Shown one piece after another: positions 24,763 through 33,808 of a stretch of 64,000 nt of DNA (positions within the stretch are counted from its first letter, which is position 1; each line of letters starts with the position of its first letter). The position numbers and the translations under genes were made by a program. The notes below the pieces were generated by a model. That model had not been told where the DNA came from. It saw only the letters and a list, made by a program, of their open reading frames with translations, and searched no databases. Source of the stretch: Pectobacterium polaris (lineage in GTDB: Bacteria > Pseudomonadota > Gammaproteobacteria > Enterobacterales > Enterobacteriaceae); contig NZ_CP017481.1 in NCBI RefSeq assembly GCF_002307355.1, positions 4,278,001 to 4,342,000 of the forward strand, written 5' to 3'.

Positions 24763-26214
24763 CTAAAGAGGTGATCGGGTCAAACGCTCGCCTATCTGCG
24801 CCCGAATCAGCGATGCCAATACGATCACACTTTGTTCGCAGCGCTCGTCCCATTCATAGGATGCGTTGAAGCGGAAGTAGCGATCGTATTTGTCGCCAGT
24901 AGTGAACATTTTCCCCGGCGCAATGCTGACGCCTCGCTCCAGCGCGCGGCGATATAGCTCCGTGCTGCTGACACCTTCAGGCAATTCCAGCCAGAGGAAA
25001 TAACCACCTTGAGAATGATTAATGCGGACGTCGCCCGGAAAGTGCTGGCGTAGCGACTGTAATGCCGCGTGTTTACGCTGTTCCAGCGCCCGGCGCAGGC
25101 GGCGCAGGTGGCTGTCATAGCTGCTGGTCGCCAGATAATCTGCAATCGCCAGCTGCATCGGTGCGCTAGTTGATAATGTACTCATCAGCTGTAAACGCTG
25201 AATGCTGCCCGCATAGCTCCCTGCCGCCACCCAGCCGATGCGGAACCCCGCCACCAGATTTTTAGAAAACGAGGAACAGTGCAGAATCCTCCCTTTTTTA
25301 TCCAACGCCTTCGCGGGTAACGGACGTTGCAGGCCGGTATAAAGCTCACTGTAGACGTCATCTTCAACCAGCCCGACGCCGTGTTTTTCCAGCATCGCCA
25401 CCAGCCGCTGTTTCTTCTCCCAGGACAGCGTACAGCCGAGCGGGTTATGAAAATTGGTCATCAGCCAGCAGGCTTTGATTGGGTAGTCGTTCAGCGCCTG
25501 CTGCAACGCGTCAAGATCGATGCCCTGCTGCGGATCGGTTGCAATCGCAATCGCTTTGAGTTTAAGGCGTTCAATCGCCTGTAGCGCACCGTAAAAAGCG
25601 GGAGATTCGATCACCACGTAATCGCCCGGTTCCGTTAGCGCCTGAAGGCTGAGATTAAGGGATTCCATCGCGCCCGCCGTAATCACAATCTCATCGGGCG
25701 AGACGGCAATCCCCTGCAATGCATAGCGCTGGGCGATGTTCTTCCTCAGGCTCTCATTACCCGGCGGTAAATTATCCAGCGCGCTATGTGGCTGCATATG
25801 ACGTGCCACCGAGGCCAGTGAGCGCGTCAACTGACGCTGTGGAAAGAGCTGTGGATCGGGAAATGCCGATCCGAACGGCATGACCGCCGGATCTTTGCTG
25901 GCCTGAAGCACATCAAAAATGAACGCGTTGACGTCCACGTCTTCGGTCAGTTGAACGCGCTCCTGTCCCACGGGCGAATGCAGGCTGTCTGCTGGTAGCG
26001 CGGACAGCTGTGGTGCCGCGTAATAACCCGACTGTGGACGCGACACAATCAGCCCCTGACTTTCCAGCAGCTGATAGGCGTGCAGCACGGTCATCAGGCT
26101 CATGCCCGAATGCAGTGATTTTTCCCGCAGCGAGGGCAGTTTGTCGCCCGGCTGCCAGATCCCTTCCTGAAGCTGCTCACGGATCTGGTGAGCGAGCTGT
26201 TCAAACTTTGCCAT
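24763..26214 (-). CDS. MocR-type regulator: GntR DNA-binding domain fused to aminotransferase
   Basis: Cytoplasmic transcription regulator of 483 residues. The N-terminal winged helix (about 1-75) shows QLQEGIWQPGDKLPSLREKSLHSGMSLMTVLHAYQLLESQGL. The rest is a class I aminotransferase fold: NLPPGNESLRKNIAQRY, ITAGAMESLNLSLQAL, NFHNPLGCTLS, the pyridoxal-phosphate lysine in SSFSKNLVAGFRIGW, and a C-terminal FRFNASYEWD. Such proteins sense an amino-acid-like ligand through PLP. The closest remembered relative is YjiR. The target is unknown; the class I amidotransferase gene upstream on the same strand is a possible candidate. A palindrome of CACCTCT lies at its stop. Confidence 0.88.
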   Translation of the reverse strand: MAKFEQLAHQIREQLQEGIWQPGDKLPSLREKSLHSGMSLMTVLHAYQLLESQGLIVSRPQSGYYAAPQLSALPADSLHSPVGQERVQLTEDVDVNAFIFDVLQASKDPAVMPFGSAFPDPQLFPQRQLTRSLASVARHMQPHSALDNLPPGNESLRKNIAQRYALQGIAVSPDEIVITAGAMESLNLSLQALTEPGDYVVIESPAFYGALQAIERLKLKAIAIATDPQQGIDLDALQQALNDYPIKACWLMTNFHNPLGCTLSWEKKQRLVAMLEKHGVGLVEDDVYSELYTGLQRPLPAKALDKKGRILHCSSFSKNLVAGFRIGWVAAGSYAGSIQRLQLMSTLSTSAPMQLAIADYLATSSYDSHLRRLRRALEQRKHAALQSLRQHFPGDVRINHSQGGYFLWLELPEGVSSTELYRRALERGVSIAPGKMFTTGDKYDRYFRFNASYEWDERCEQSVIVLASLIRAQIGERLTRSPL

Positions 26215-26321
26215 AGCGCTACGGTTTCGGTAGGTGAGTCTGTCATGATTTTAGCTCGACCATCACCGACAGGTCGTGATCGAGAAGGATGTTTTATCGA
26301 GAACAACACGTTGATCGAGGG

Positions 26322-27044
26322 CTATTTCGCCGCGTAGCGTTGCACAAAATCCAGCAGAATCTTGCGCGCCCAGATAGGTTCCTGCGGGATATCCATCATC
26401 CGATCGACATCCCAGCCGCCCTGTCGTAGTGCTGCTTCATTATGACGCAGGCACGTCAGCATGATGTCCGCGCTGAATTCCGGGTGGAATTGCACGGTCA
26501 GGACTTTATCGCTATAGCGGATAATCTGGCAGCCATCCATCTCGGAACTTGCCAGCACCTGCGCGCCTTCAGGTGGTTCCAGCACGGATTGCTGATGGGT
26601 CAGATAAGCACCAAACTGCTGCGGATAATCACGCAGTAAGGTGTCTTGCGCCGCGGCTTCATGGGTTGTTACAACCTGAACGCCCACTTCCTTGCCGTTC
26701 GAGTTATCCCCTACTTTGCCGCCCAGCGCATCGGCGAGCAGTTGGTGCCCATAGCACACGCCTAGCAGCGGGACACCGGCGTAATATGCTTCACGCAGCC
26801 AGCCCGCGGTGTACTCGCTCCACTCCAGTCGATCGGTGACCATCGACCAGGAACCGGAGATCACCACCGCCGCTAGCGTATCAAACGACGGCAGCGGCTC
26901 CCCAAGATCGGGACGGACCACCTGCACCGGCAGCGTGTTACCCTGAACCGCATCGGTAAACCACTTCCCCTGTTGCCCAACCTGAGACGCAATGCCTTCC
27001 GGCGGTTGGCCCAACTGAATTACCAGCAATACCTTTTCGCTCAT
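26322..27044 (-). CDS. Class I glutamine amidotransferase family protein
   Basis: Cytoplasmic protein of 240 residues with a complete GATase triad: nucleophile Cys in LLGVCYGHQLLADALGG (about residue 97) and the His-x-Glu pair in TVQFHPEFSADIM. WSMVTDRLEWSEYTAGWLREAYYAGVP before the Cys is typical of stand-alone GuaA-like amidotransferases (YfeJ-type). The ammonia acceptor or substrate is unknown. It lies 107 bases upstream of the MocR gene on the same strand, so co-transcription is possible. Confidence 0.85.
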   Translation of the reverse strand: MSEKVLLVIQLGQPPEGIASQVGQQGKWFTDAVQGNTLPVQVVRPDLGEPLPSFDTLAAVVISGSWSMVTDRLEWSEYTAGWLREAYYAGVPLLGVCYGHQLLADALGGKVGDNSNGKEVGVQVVTTHEAAAQDTLLRDYPQQFGAYLTHQQSVLEPPEGAQVLASSEMDGCQIIRYSDKVLTVQFHPEFSADIMLTCLRHNEAALRQGGWDVDRMMDIPQEPIWARKILLDFVQRYAAK

Positions 27045-27178
27045 CGTCCTGTTCTGCCCGTATTTGAAAAACCATCAACCTGAAAATCATCAGTCTGAAA
27101 AACCACAAGAATGCGGCACTCGCTGCTGCTAACGAACGTAGCACTATGCTTTCATGAAAACCAGCCACCATGAAAATC

Positions 27179-27208
27179 TGCGCATGGGAAAAGCCATGCG
27201 CATTATTT
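27179..27208. terminator. Terminator downstream of ylaC
   Basis: TGCGCATGG (27179-27187) pairs perfectly with CCATGCGCA (27194-27202), loop GAAAAG. T-rich bases follow on the plus strand (TTATTTTAT). It ends the minus-strand ylaC transcript 50 bases after its stop, before the amidotransferase gene. Confidence 0.75.
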
Positions 27209-27250
27209 TATCATCGCGAAATGAGACGGTTTGAGGACAGGAAGAGTCTG

Positions 27251-27727
27251 CTAACGGGAAGGCTGTTGGTGGTAGGCCAGCGAGAAGACATCGTAGAAAT
27301 CAACGTCACCTTTCGTGCGTCGAATTTGCTCTATCCCTGCTTTCACGGCTGACGGCACCTGCTCGCTGCACAACAGCTTATCCTGCGTGTCCTGCGATAC
27401 GTGGCGGACAGTAAACCACTCGCCGTTATAGCAAACGCGGAGATCCAAGGTATCAATGTCTTCAAAGCGATAGGTCGGGTTGATATCTACCGAGAGCGCC
27501 AGCGTCATCACCAGCAGGAAAACAGTGAAGCCAATCAGGTAGGGCAAACCGAAATAAGGGGCATAAAAGAGGATGATCGCAACTGGCACGTAGCTCACCA
27601 GCATCGCGGCAAACAGATAGGGGTGTGACTGCATGAATTTGCGGCTAAAACGTATTTTATTGTCGCGTTTTTCTTCCCGATTAATACGTTCGATCTCTTC
27701 GGTCAGAAGGCGTTTTACTTCATCCAT
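27251..27727 (-). CDS. ylaC: YlaC family inner-membrane protein
   Basis: About 158 residues from the ATG at 27727 (MDEVKRLLTEEIERINREEKRDNK). Two hydrophobic spans (about 38-58 and 62-82) are followed by a soluble part with YRFEDIDTLDLRVCYNGEWFTVR, which matches E. coli YlaC as I remember it. Function is unknown. Several in-frame ATGs lie upstream as far as 27769; I prefer 27727 because it matches the family N-terminus. A terminator follows at 27179-27208. Confidence 0.82.
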   Translation of the reverse strand: MDEVKRLLTEEIERINREEKRDNKIRFSRKFMQSHPYLFAAMLVSYVPVAIILFYAPYFGLPYLIGFTVFLLVMTLALSVDINPTYRFEDIDTLDLRVCYNGEWFTVRHVSQDTQDKLLCSEQVPSAVKAGIEQIRRTKGDVDFYDVFSLAYHQQPSR

Positions 27728-27886
27728 CGTCATCACCATCATGCTTGAGGAATACAACACTGCTGGCATCGATTAGAACATAGCCCCATGAGAGATAACA
27801 GATACAGTTTTCGACAGATTAACTATAACAGTTTGCCGGATGCCGGGATGGATTACCCCGGCAACAGCGGTGACAGAATGGTGAGA

Positions 27887-28516
27887 TTATGGAATGGCGG
27901 GCATCGTGAGATCGGGATCGATCAGATTGTAGATGTGATTGCCAAACACGGGTTGCTGCAACAGTTGATCAACCGCCAGCGCGACATCCCAACGTGACAC
28001 CAATCCCAGCGTAGCAGCACCCTGTGTCAGTTTCGCATTGTGCGTCGCAACCACGTCCAGCAGACCGCCGGGACGAACAATACAGTGATCCAACGTACTG
28101 CTTTGCAACCAGCTTTCTGCCAGCGATTTCTCACGTACGGCGAAACCAAACGCGGCTTTAGCGCGTGGCGACAACAACGGCCAGCTATCGCCGCAGCCCA
28201 ATGACGTCACCAGCAGCATACGCTTAAGGCCTGCCTGCTCGGCGCCATCAATCACCGAGCGGTGGCCCTGATAATTTACCGTGCCGCCGCCCATTGTCGA
28301 TACCACAATGGCAGAAGGCCCCGCCACACGACAGGCTTCTGCGACCGTTTCTGGGTCGCAGGCATCGCCTTCCACTACCGTCATTCCCTGCTCACGCCAG
28401 TGTTTGGCCTGTTCAGGATTACGCAATACGAGTACGACCGCCTGCTCGCACTCAATCGCGCGCTGTAATAAGCAGGCGCCGACCCCATTGCCCGCGCCGA
28501 AAAGTAACCACGTCAT
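27887..28516 (-). CDS. NAD(P)-binding atypical SDR protein of the haem locus
   Basis: Rossmann-fold protein of 209 residues. It starts MTWLLFGAGNGVGACLLQRA, a GAGNGVG dinucleotide-binding loop, followed by VVEGDACDPETV and IVVSTMGGG, as in NAD(P)H-binding (NmrA/NAD_binding_10) proteins. It overlaps the hutX stop by 4 bases (ATGA), so it is coupled to hutX and hutW. Electron supply to the HutW/HutX haem-degradation step is a reasonable guess but not shown by the sequence. A possible weak hairpin lies at 27841-27863. Confidence 0.75.
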   Translation of the reverse strand: MTWLLFGAGNGVGACLLQRAIECEQAVVLVLRNPEQAKHWREQGMTVVEGDACDPETVAEACRVAGPSAIVVSTMGGGTVNYQGHRSVIDGAEQAGLKRMLLVTSLGCGDSWPLLSPRAKAAFGFAVREKSLAESWLQSSTLDHCIVRPGGLLDVVATHNAKLTQGAATLGLVSRWDVALAVDQLLQQPVFGNHIYNLIDPDLTMPAIP

Positions 28517-29013
28517 ACCTGCTCCGGTTGTAATTCACTCGCCAGCGCGCGGAACGCCTCAACCTGAGCGCTCAGCAGCTGACGGTGGCTGTCTCGTCCA
28601 AGGAAAATTTTAAACATCGCCGCACCACTGGCATTAAAGAACACCACGGACGCCGTGTCCATCCCCATGAACTTACGCTCAATAAACGCAATGTGCTGAC
28701 AGCTCGTTGCGCGGATATGTCCGCTCAGGCCATTTTTGCCGCGCAGGTTAAAGTAACCGTGGCGGTGCGTACCGGTTGGCAGCTCGCTCTTGAATTCCAA
28801 AATCGCGTCCGCCGTGTGGCTGATTAGTGTCACTTCACCCCAGGTCGCAATCGTGTCCCACACCTGATCGAAACGATCGCCCGTTGCCAGCGTACGCTGC
28901 CCCGCAGGCAAGGCCTCTACGACAGCAAACAGCGAGGTATTATATTTTCCGGCAATCTCTTCCAGTGTGCCATCAGGGTTGGTTGCCAGTAATTCATTCA
29001 GTGTCATAGTCAT
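28513..29013 (-). CDS. hutX: Haem utilisation carrier protein HutX
   Basis: Cytoplasmic haem-binding protein of the HutX/ChuX/HugX family, 166 residues. It includes IAGKYNTSLFAVVEALP, then THRHGYFNLRGKNGLSGHIRATSCQHIAFIERKFMGMDTASVVFFNASGAAMFKIFLGRD, the family core. It is thought to take haem breakdown products or haem from the radical SAM partner HutW. The ATG at 29013 has GGAGA 8 bases upstream. It starts 14 bases after hutW and overlaps the SDR gene. Confidence 0.92.
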   Translation of the reverse strand: MTMTLNELLATNPDGTLEEIAGKYNTSLFAVVEALPAGQRTLATGDRFDQVWDTIATWGEVTLISHTADAILEFKSELPTGTHRHGYFNLRGKNGLSGHIRATSCQHIAFIERKFMGMDTASVVFFNASGAAMFKIFLGRDSHRQLLSAQVEAFRALASELQPEQV

Positions 29014-29027
29014 GGTTGCGTCTCCGG

Positions 29028-30341
29028 TTAGTGCGCATGCTCTTCGGCATTAAGCTGGGGGATAATTTGTTGTAATGCCTGCATCAGGTTATTCGCCCAG
29101 AAGCGGCCATCATTGGTCAGGCGCAGGCAGGTGGAATCGTCACAGGTCAACCCGGCCTGATGCCATTGGCTGAGCAACGGCTGAAGTTCACGGGCATGTC
29201 GCGTCAGTTGAGGCAGCTTGATACGACCGACCTCAATACCCGCCTGAAGTTGATGCTGCCACGGCCCGGTAGGACTGGCTGGCGTCATCATCATGATCGG
29301 TTTTTGCCCCTGATCGATCTGCTGGTAGTAGCGCTCCAGGCTGCGTTCCATCATGTAGGCTTGCCCGTTTATATTGCCGCCCGCACCGCTTCCCATTGCC
29401 AGACAGTCCGCACCTTGTTTGATCAGCAGGTTGTACAGGTTGCGTTCACGCGTGGTGCGCGCCCAGTGGCTGTTGCTAAGCTGGTGCCAGCCAGCGTCGG
29501 CCAGAAATGCCGCGCCAGTCCGGTAAAAATCACGGCGGGCAACCACATCAGGCAGCGCGACACGCTGGTTTTCGGCCGCTTTCGCCAGCGGCGTAGTTGG
29601 TAACAGATTCAGCGCATACAGATCGACGCCGTCTAGCGGTAAATCGCTGACGATCGCCAGATCTTCGCGCCAAATTTCCGGCGTTTGCTCCGGCAGGCCA
29701 AACATCAGATCGCACACTACGGCGGCTCTGTCTCGCTCGCACAGGCGCTCAAGGAAACGAATTGACTGCTGCTTATCCGACGTACGCGCCATACGCTGAC
29801 GAATACGGGTATCGAACGTCTGAATCCCGATAGAGAAGCGGTTCGCTCCCGCATCCAGACAGGCATCGATTCGCTCATCGTCGAAATCCATCGCCCGCCC
29901 TTCTACCGTGATTTCACAGTCCGGTGCCAGCGGCAGAGAGGTACGAATCGCACGAATGATCTGCGACAGCTCATCGGCCGCCAGCGCCGTTGGCGTCCCC
30001 CCGCCAAAATACACCGCATGAATCGGCGCAGACTGATGCAGCGGGCTATCCGCTTCCATCGCCAACTCCTGCAACAGATAGCGGGTATAGGTCGCCGTGC
30101 TGTCATCACGCAGTTTGTTTTGGTAAAAACCGCAGAACGTGCAGTGCGTGGCGCAGAAAGGAATGTGCAGGTAGAGCAGGCGCTTACGCGCAGGCACGGT
30201 CTGCTGCTTCAGCGCCTGCCAACCGGCCGGAATTTGTTCTGGTGAAAGCGGCACATGGTTGCGCCACGGCATTGCCATACGTCGGGCGCCAAAAGGCTGC
30301 TCACCGGGCTCGGCATAATACGGCGTAAAATCGATGTTCAT
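29028..30341 (-). CDS. hutW: Anaerobic haem-degrading radical SAM enzyme HutW
   Basis: Radical SAM enzyme of the HemN-like ChuW/HutW group; opens the haem ring without oxygen and releases iron. It has 437 residues. The cluster motif is CATHCTFCGF (C-x3-C-x2-C) near residue 60, with VYFGGGTPTALAADELSQI after it and a HemN-type body (SIGIQTFDTRIRQRM, DLMFGLPEQTPE). The start at 30341 (MNIDFTPYYAEPGEQPF) is preceded by GGGGG; the ATG at 30362 lacks this. A Fur-like site at 30373-30391 lies just upstream. Confidence 0.93.
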   Translation of the reverse strand: MNIDFTPYYAEPGEQPFGARRMAMPWRNHVPLSPEQIPAGWQALKQQTVPARKRLLYLHIPFCATHCTFCGFYQNKLRDDSTATYTRYLLQELAMEADSPLHQSAPIHAVYFGGGTPTALAADELSQIIRAIRTSLPLAPDCEITVEGRAMDFDDERIDACLDAGANRFSIGIQTFDTRIRQRMARTSDKQQSIRFLERLCERDRAAVVCDLMFGLPEQTPEIWREDLAIVSDLPLDGVDLYALNLLPTTPLAKAAENQRVALPDVVARRDFYRTGAAFLADAGWHQLSNSHWARTTRERNLYNLLIKQGADCLAMGSGAGGNINGQAYMMERSLERYYQQIDQGQKPIMMMTPASPTGPWQHQLQAGIEVGRIKLPQLTRHARELQPLLSQWHQAGLTCDDSTCLRLTNDGRFWANNLMQALQQIIPQLNAEEHAH

Positions 30342-30372
30342 TAACAGCCCCCAAATAATCAATAAAATAAAT

Positions 30373-30391
30373 TAAATGATAATTATTTTTA
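30373..30391 (-). promoter_or_regulatory. Fur-like box upstream of hutW
   Basis: AAATGATAATTATTTTT is centred here, close to the GATAATGATAATCATTATC consensus, about 35 bases before the hutW ATG. It suggests iron repression of hutW-hutX. Confidence 0.7.
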
Positions 30392-30713
30392 TTTGGCAAC
30401 CTGCCCGGCAGGCAGAAAGGAGGCGGGTTATTCTTTTCGCGTCATTTTCTCTTTAAATTAACCGATTTGCTTATTTTGGTTAAAATAGCAGATATAAATA
30501 AACACGGTTATTTCTCATTACTTTCATAGCATTAATCCACTGCACCCACTTTAAATGTTAAATAAATGAAAACAAAAATCACTACATTAAAATTCGTTAA
30601 CTTAACAACCAATAAAATATTGCAAGTCCTTATTTAATAATAAATGAGATTGCAGTCACATTTCTTAATATTCATTCAAATTTAATTATCGCCGCTCCCG
30701 CCCAAATGATAAC

Positions 30714-30732
30714 GTTAATGATAATCATTAAC
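30714..30732 (+). promoter_or_regulatory. Fur box of the haem receptor gene
   Basis: GTTAATGATAATCATTAAC is a perfect 19-base palindrome, differing from the Fur consensus only at the outer positions. It ends 17 bases before the receptor ATG, so bound Fur would block the promoter or start region. Confidence 0.9.
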
Positions 30733-30749
30733 TTTTCAGAGAAAAAGCC

Positions 30750-32918
30750 ATGAATAAAAAGGCCACACACTGGGCTCTCTTTATGCTGCCTGCTATTTAT
30801 AGCGGCGCAATTAATGCAGCCCCAAACGATTCATCCAGGAATCATTCGACCACAAACAGCGATGAAATAACCGTTATTAGTGCAGGGAGAACGGAACAGA
30901 ATTTATGGGAAAGTCCGGTCACGATGCAGGTTGTCGATAATGAAAAGCTGAGTAAATATACGGGTGATTCTATTGCTGAAGCGCTGCGTGATATTCCCGG
31001 CGTCGATATTACCGATACCGCATTGGCCGGTCGGAAACAAATACGTATTCGCGGCGAAGAAGCCTCACGCGTATTAGTGTTAATTGACGGACAGGAAGTC
31101 ACCTATCAACGCGCCGGACCCAATTACAGCCTCGGATTATTAATTGATCCTTCTTATATTGAACGCATTGAAGTCGTGAAAGGCCCGCATTCGGTATTAT
31201 ATGGCTCGCAGGCTATCGGCGGCGTGATCAACTTTATTACCCGCAAAGGCGGAGATAAACCGCTGAGCGGCAAAATCAAAGCCGTTTATGACAGCGCGAC
31301 CGCAGGCTGGCAGGAATCGGGGTTAGCCTACGGCTCCATCGGCAATTTTGACTATCGCCTCAGCGGCAGCTATAGCGATCAGGGCAACCGCAGTACGCCG
31401 GATGGCCGTCTGCCGGATACCCACTTCCGCAACAGTGGACAGTCCGCCTGGCTCGGCTATCGTCTTGGCGAGCATAAGTTCGGCCTGTCGCTGGACAGCT
31501 TCAAGCTCAGCACGCAGACCTACACCGACTCGGATGAATACGACAGCTTCAGCGTGCGCATTCCTGAACTGGAAAGAAAGAAGGTCGGCCTGTTTTATGA
31601 CTGGCAGATCGGCGGCGATGTGCTGAAAAACCTGCATCTGGATGCCTATCAGCAAAATATCAAACGCGAATTCCGTAACGATCTGTCGCAGAGCGGCAAT
31701 CCGCTACGCTATAACGGCATGGCGCTTTATCAAGGCAAAATGGCGATGAGCACAGGCACCGACGACAAGCAGACCAGTCGGGGATTGACCTTACAAGCGG
31801 ATATCACGCCATTAGCCGGACACACGCTGATCGCCGGGGGACAATGGCTCTCCGATGTCGTGAAGCAAAATGCCTTCTCCGATGTCCGGGTAACGGGATC
31901 ATTATCGCCCATGGGAATGCCTTCTCTGTCGGTTAACCCAAGCTCAATATCCAATAACCACTGGCGACAGAATAGCTGGGCGCTGTTCGCACAGGATGAA
32001 TGGAAAATAACGCCGGACTGGACGTGGACGTTGGGCGCTCGCCAATATTGGGTTGAATCGCTCTCCTACGGCGGCCAGAAGACAGGCACCGTGAGAATGA
32101 ACGGGATGGTGATGCCGAACAACAGTACGTCCGCCGCCGCGAAGGAAAGTGACAGCACATTAGTCACCGCCAGCAGCCTGCGCTATTCCGGCTTTGATAA
32201 TATCCAGCTGCGCGCCTCCTTCGCACAAGGTTATGTCTACCCTACCCTGACGCATAAGTTTTACGACACGGCAGCAGGCGGGAGCACCACTTACGGCAAC
32301 GCCAATCTAAAGGCGGAAAAGTCGGATAACTATGAAGTCGGCATGCGCTATAAAGACGATAGCTGGCTGCTGGACAGCGCGATCTACCATTCACGCGCCA
32401 AAGACTACATCACCACGCTGAACTGCGCTGGTAACGCCGTCTGTTCCGGCAGTACGGACAGCAGCAGCCGCTACTACGCCAACGCCAACCGTGCGACCAC
32501 GTACGGGATGGAAATGTATGCGGAATACCTCGGCTGGACGCTGTCTCCTTACGTTAACGGCAACATCATCCGCCGTGAGCTGGAATTGCCGACGCGCAGC
32601 ACCTATCGCACCGGTGAACCCACCTTTACCGGACGCGTCGGGGTCAAAAACATCATGCTGTTTGATCGCATGGAGCTGGAATCGGATCTCTACCTTCGGG
32701 CTGCCTCACGCGCGAAGGATGAAACGGCAGATACCGCCGTCCAACACAGCGGTTGGGCAACGGCCAATCTGGAATTTACCAGCACCTTCGGTAGCGAGAA
32801 TCAGTATCAGATCACGCTGGCGCTGAATAACCTGCTGGATAAGCGCTATACCACCGCGCATGAAAGCATTCCTGCATCCGGCTTCAGCACCGCGATTGGT
32901 GCGGCGTTCTCATTCTAA
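30750..32918 (+). CDS. TonB-dependent outer-membrane haem receptor
   Basis: Outer-membrane gated barrel of 722 residues that imports an iron source, most likely haem from host proteins given its neighbours. The signal peptide (MNKKATHWALFMLPAIYSG) ends near INAA. The TonB box is probably DEITVIS around residue 38. The plug (about 45-155) shows IAEALRDIPGVDI, IRIRGEEASRVLVLIDGQEV and IERIEVVKGPHSVLYGSQAIGGVINFITRK. The barrel ends in a Phe (AAFSF), as usual. It is Fur-controlled and followed 5 bases later by hmuT. It could be a HugA- or HutA-type receptor; I cannot name the exact subfamily. Confidence 0.88.
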   Translation: MNKKATHWALFMLPAIYSGAINAAPNDSSRNHSTTNSDEITVISAGRTEQNLWESPVTMQVVDNEKLSKYTGDSIAEALRDIPGVDITDTALAGRKQIRIRGEEASRVLVLIDGQEVTYQRAGPNYSLGLLIDPSYIERIEVVKGPHSVLYGSQAIGGVINFITRKGGDKPLSGKIKAVYDSATAGWQESGLAYGSIGNFDYRLSGSYSDQGNRSTPDGRLPDTHFRNSGQSAWLGYRLGEHKFGLSLDSFKLSTQTYTDSDEYDSFSVRIPELERKKVGLFYDWQIGGDVLKNLHLDAYQQNIKREFRNDLSQSGNPLRYNGMALYQGKMAMSTGTDDKQTSRGLTLQADITPLAGHTLIAGGQWLSDVVKQNAFSDVRVTGSLSPMGMPSLSVNPSSISNNHWRQNSWALFAQDEWKITPDWTWTLGARQYWVESLSYGGQKTGTVRMNGMVMPNNSTSAAAKESDSTLVTASSLRYSGFDNIQLRASFAQGYVYPTLTHKFYDTAAGGSTTYGNANLKAEKSDNYEVGMRYKDDSWLLDSAIYHSRAKDYITTLNCAGNAVCSGSTDSSSRYYANANRATTYGMEMYAEYLGWTLSPYVNGNIIRRELELPTRSTYRTGEPTFTGRVGVKNIMLFDRMELESDLYLRAASRAKDETADTAVQHSGWATANLEFTSTFGSENQYQITLALNNLLDKRYTTAHESIPASGFSTAIGAAFSF

Positions 32919-32923
32919 GAATC

Positions 32924-33754
32924 ATGATGATGAAGGCGATAATTGCGTTAATGCTTTTCGGGCTGTCTTCCTTCACCTGCGCGGCTGAGCCGCGTGTGGT
33001 GATTGCCGGTGGCTCGCTGGTAGAAATCGTTTATGCACTCGGCGCAGACGGTACGGTGGTCGGCGTGGATCAGACCACCACCTATCCGCCACAAACGGCA
33101 ACGTTGCCAAAGGTCAGTAACTGGCAACAGTTGACGAGCGAAGGCATTTTGTCGCTGCACCCAACACTGTTGATGACCTGGCAAGATGCCAACCCGCCGC
33201 AGGTGCTCAATCAGCTTGAGCAGGCAGGTGTAACGGTAGCGCGTTTTACCCGCACACCCAGCACGCCAGCGCAGTTGCTTAGCAATATTCGTCAGGCTGG
33301 TGCGCTGCTCAATCGCGCTGAAGCTGCTGAGCAGTTGGCCACTCGCCTTTCTCAGCAGTTGAGTGCGGTATCAGAGCGGCTGGCTACGCGGAAAGATCAC
33401 GTCAGCGTCGTGTTTCTGCTGAGTGTTGGCAGCAATGCGGCGCAGGTCGCGGGGAAAAATACCGTGGTGGATGGCCTGATCGCGCTGGCAGGCGGAAAGA
33501 ATATTGCCACGCATAGCCAATATCGTATTTACGGCGGCGAGGCGATGATTGCGGCGAATCCTGAGGTGGTTGTAGTGACAACGCAAAGTGTGGAAAACGG
33601 CGTGGAGGCGCTGGCAACAGTACCCGGTCTAACGCAAACCGCAGCCTGGAAAAACCAGCGTATTATCGCGCTTGATCAGGCGATTTTATTGGGAATGGGG
33701 CCGCGCGTCGCCGAAGCGGTAGAAGCGCTGAACCGTGGCTTTTATCCTGACTAA
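32924..33754 (+). CDS. hmuT: Haem-binding periplasmic protein HmuT
   Basis: Periplasmic binding protein of a haem ABC importer, 276 residues, with a signal peptide ending near SFTCAAEP. The fold shows VVIAGGSLVEIVYALGADGTVVGVDQTTTYP at the start, NWQQLTSEGILSLHPTLLMTWQDA, AGGKNIATHSQYRIYGGEAMIAANPEVVVVTTQ and ILGMGPRVAEAVEALN, close to Yersinia HmuT. It starts with three consecutive ATGs (32924, 32927, 32930). The partner permease and ATPase (hmuU, hmuV) are absent: the next gene is ybiT on the other strand. They must be encoded elsewhere or be missing. Confidence 0.92.
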   Translation: MMMKAIIALMLFGLSSFTCAAEPRVVIAGGSLVEIVYALGADGTVVGVDQTTTYPPQTATLPKVSNWQQLTSEGILSLHPTLLMTWQDANPPQVLNQLEQAGVTVARFTRTPSTPAQLLSNIRQAGALLNRAEAAEQLATRLSQQLSAVSERLATRKDHVSVVFLLSVGSNAAQVAGKNTVVDGLIALAGGKNIATHSQYRIYGGEAMIAANPEVVVVTTQSVENGVEALATVPGLTQTAAWKNQRIIALDQAILLGMGPRVAEAVEALNRGFYPD

Positions 33755-33777
33755 GCGAATACATCCCCTAAATAATG

Positions 33778-33797
33778 CGGCCTCAATAATGAGGCCG
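33778..33797. terminator. Bidirectional hairpin between hmuT and ybiT
   Basis: CGGCCTCA (33778-33785) pairs with TGAGGCCG (33790-33797) with a 4-base loop, in the 54 bases between two converging genes. No long T-run follows. Confidence 0.65.
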
Positions 33798-33808
33798 TAT
33801 CACAACGC

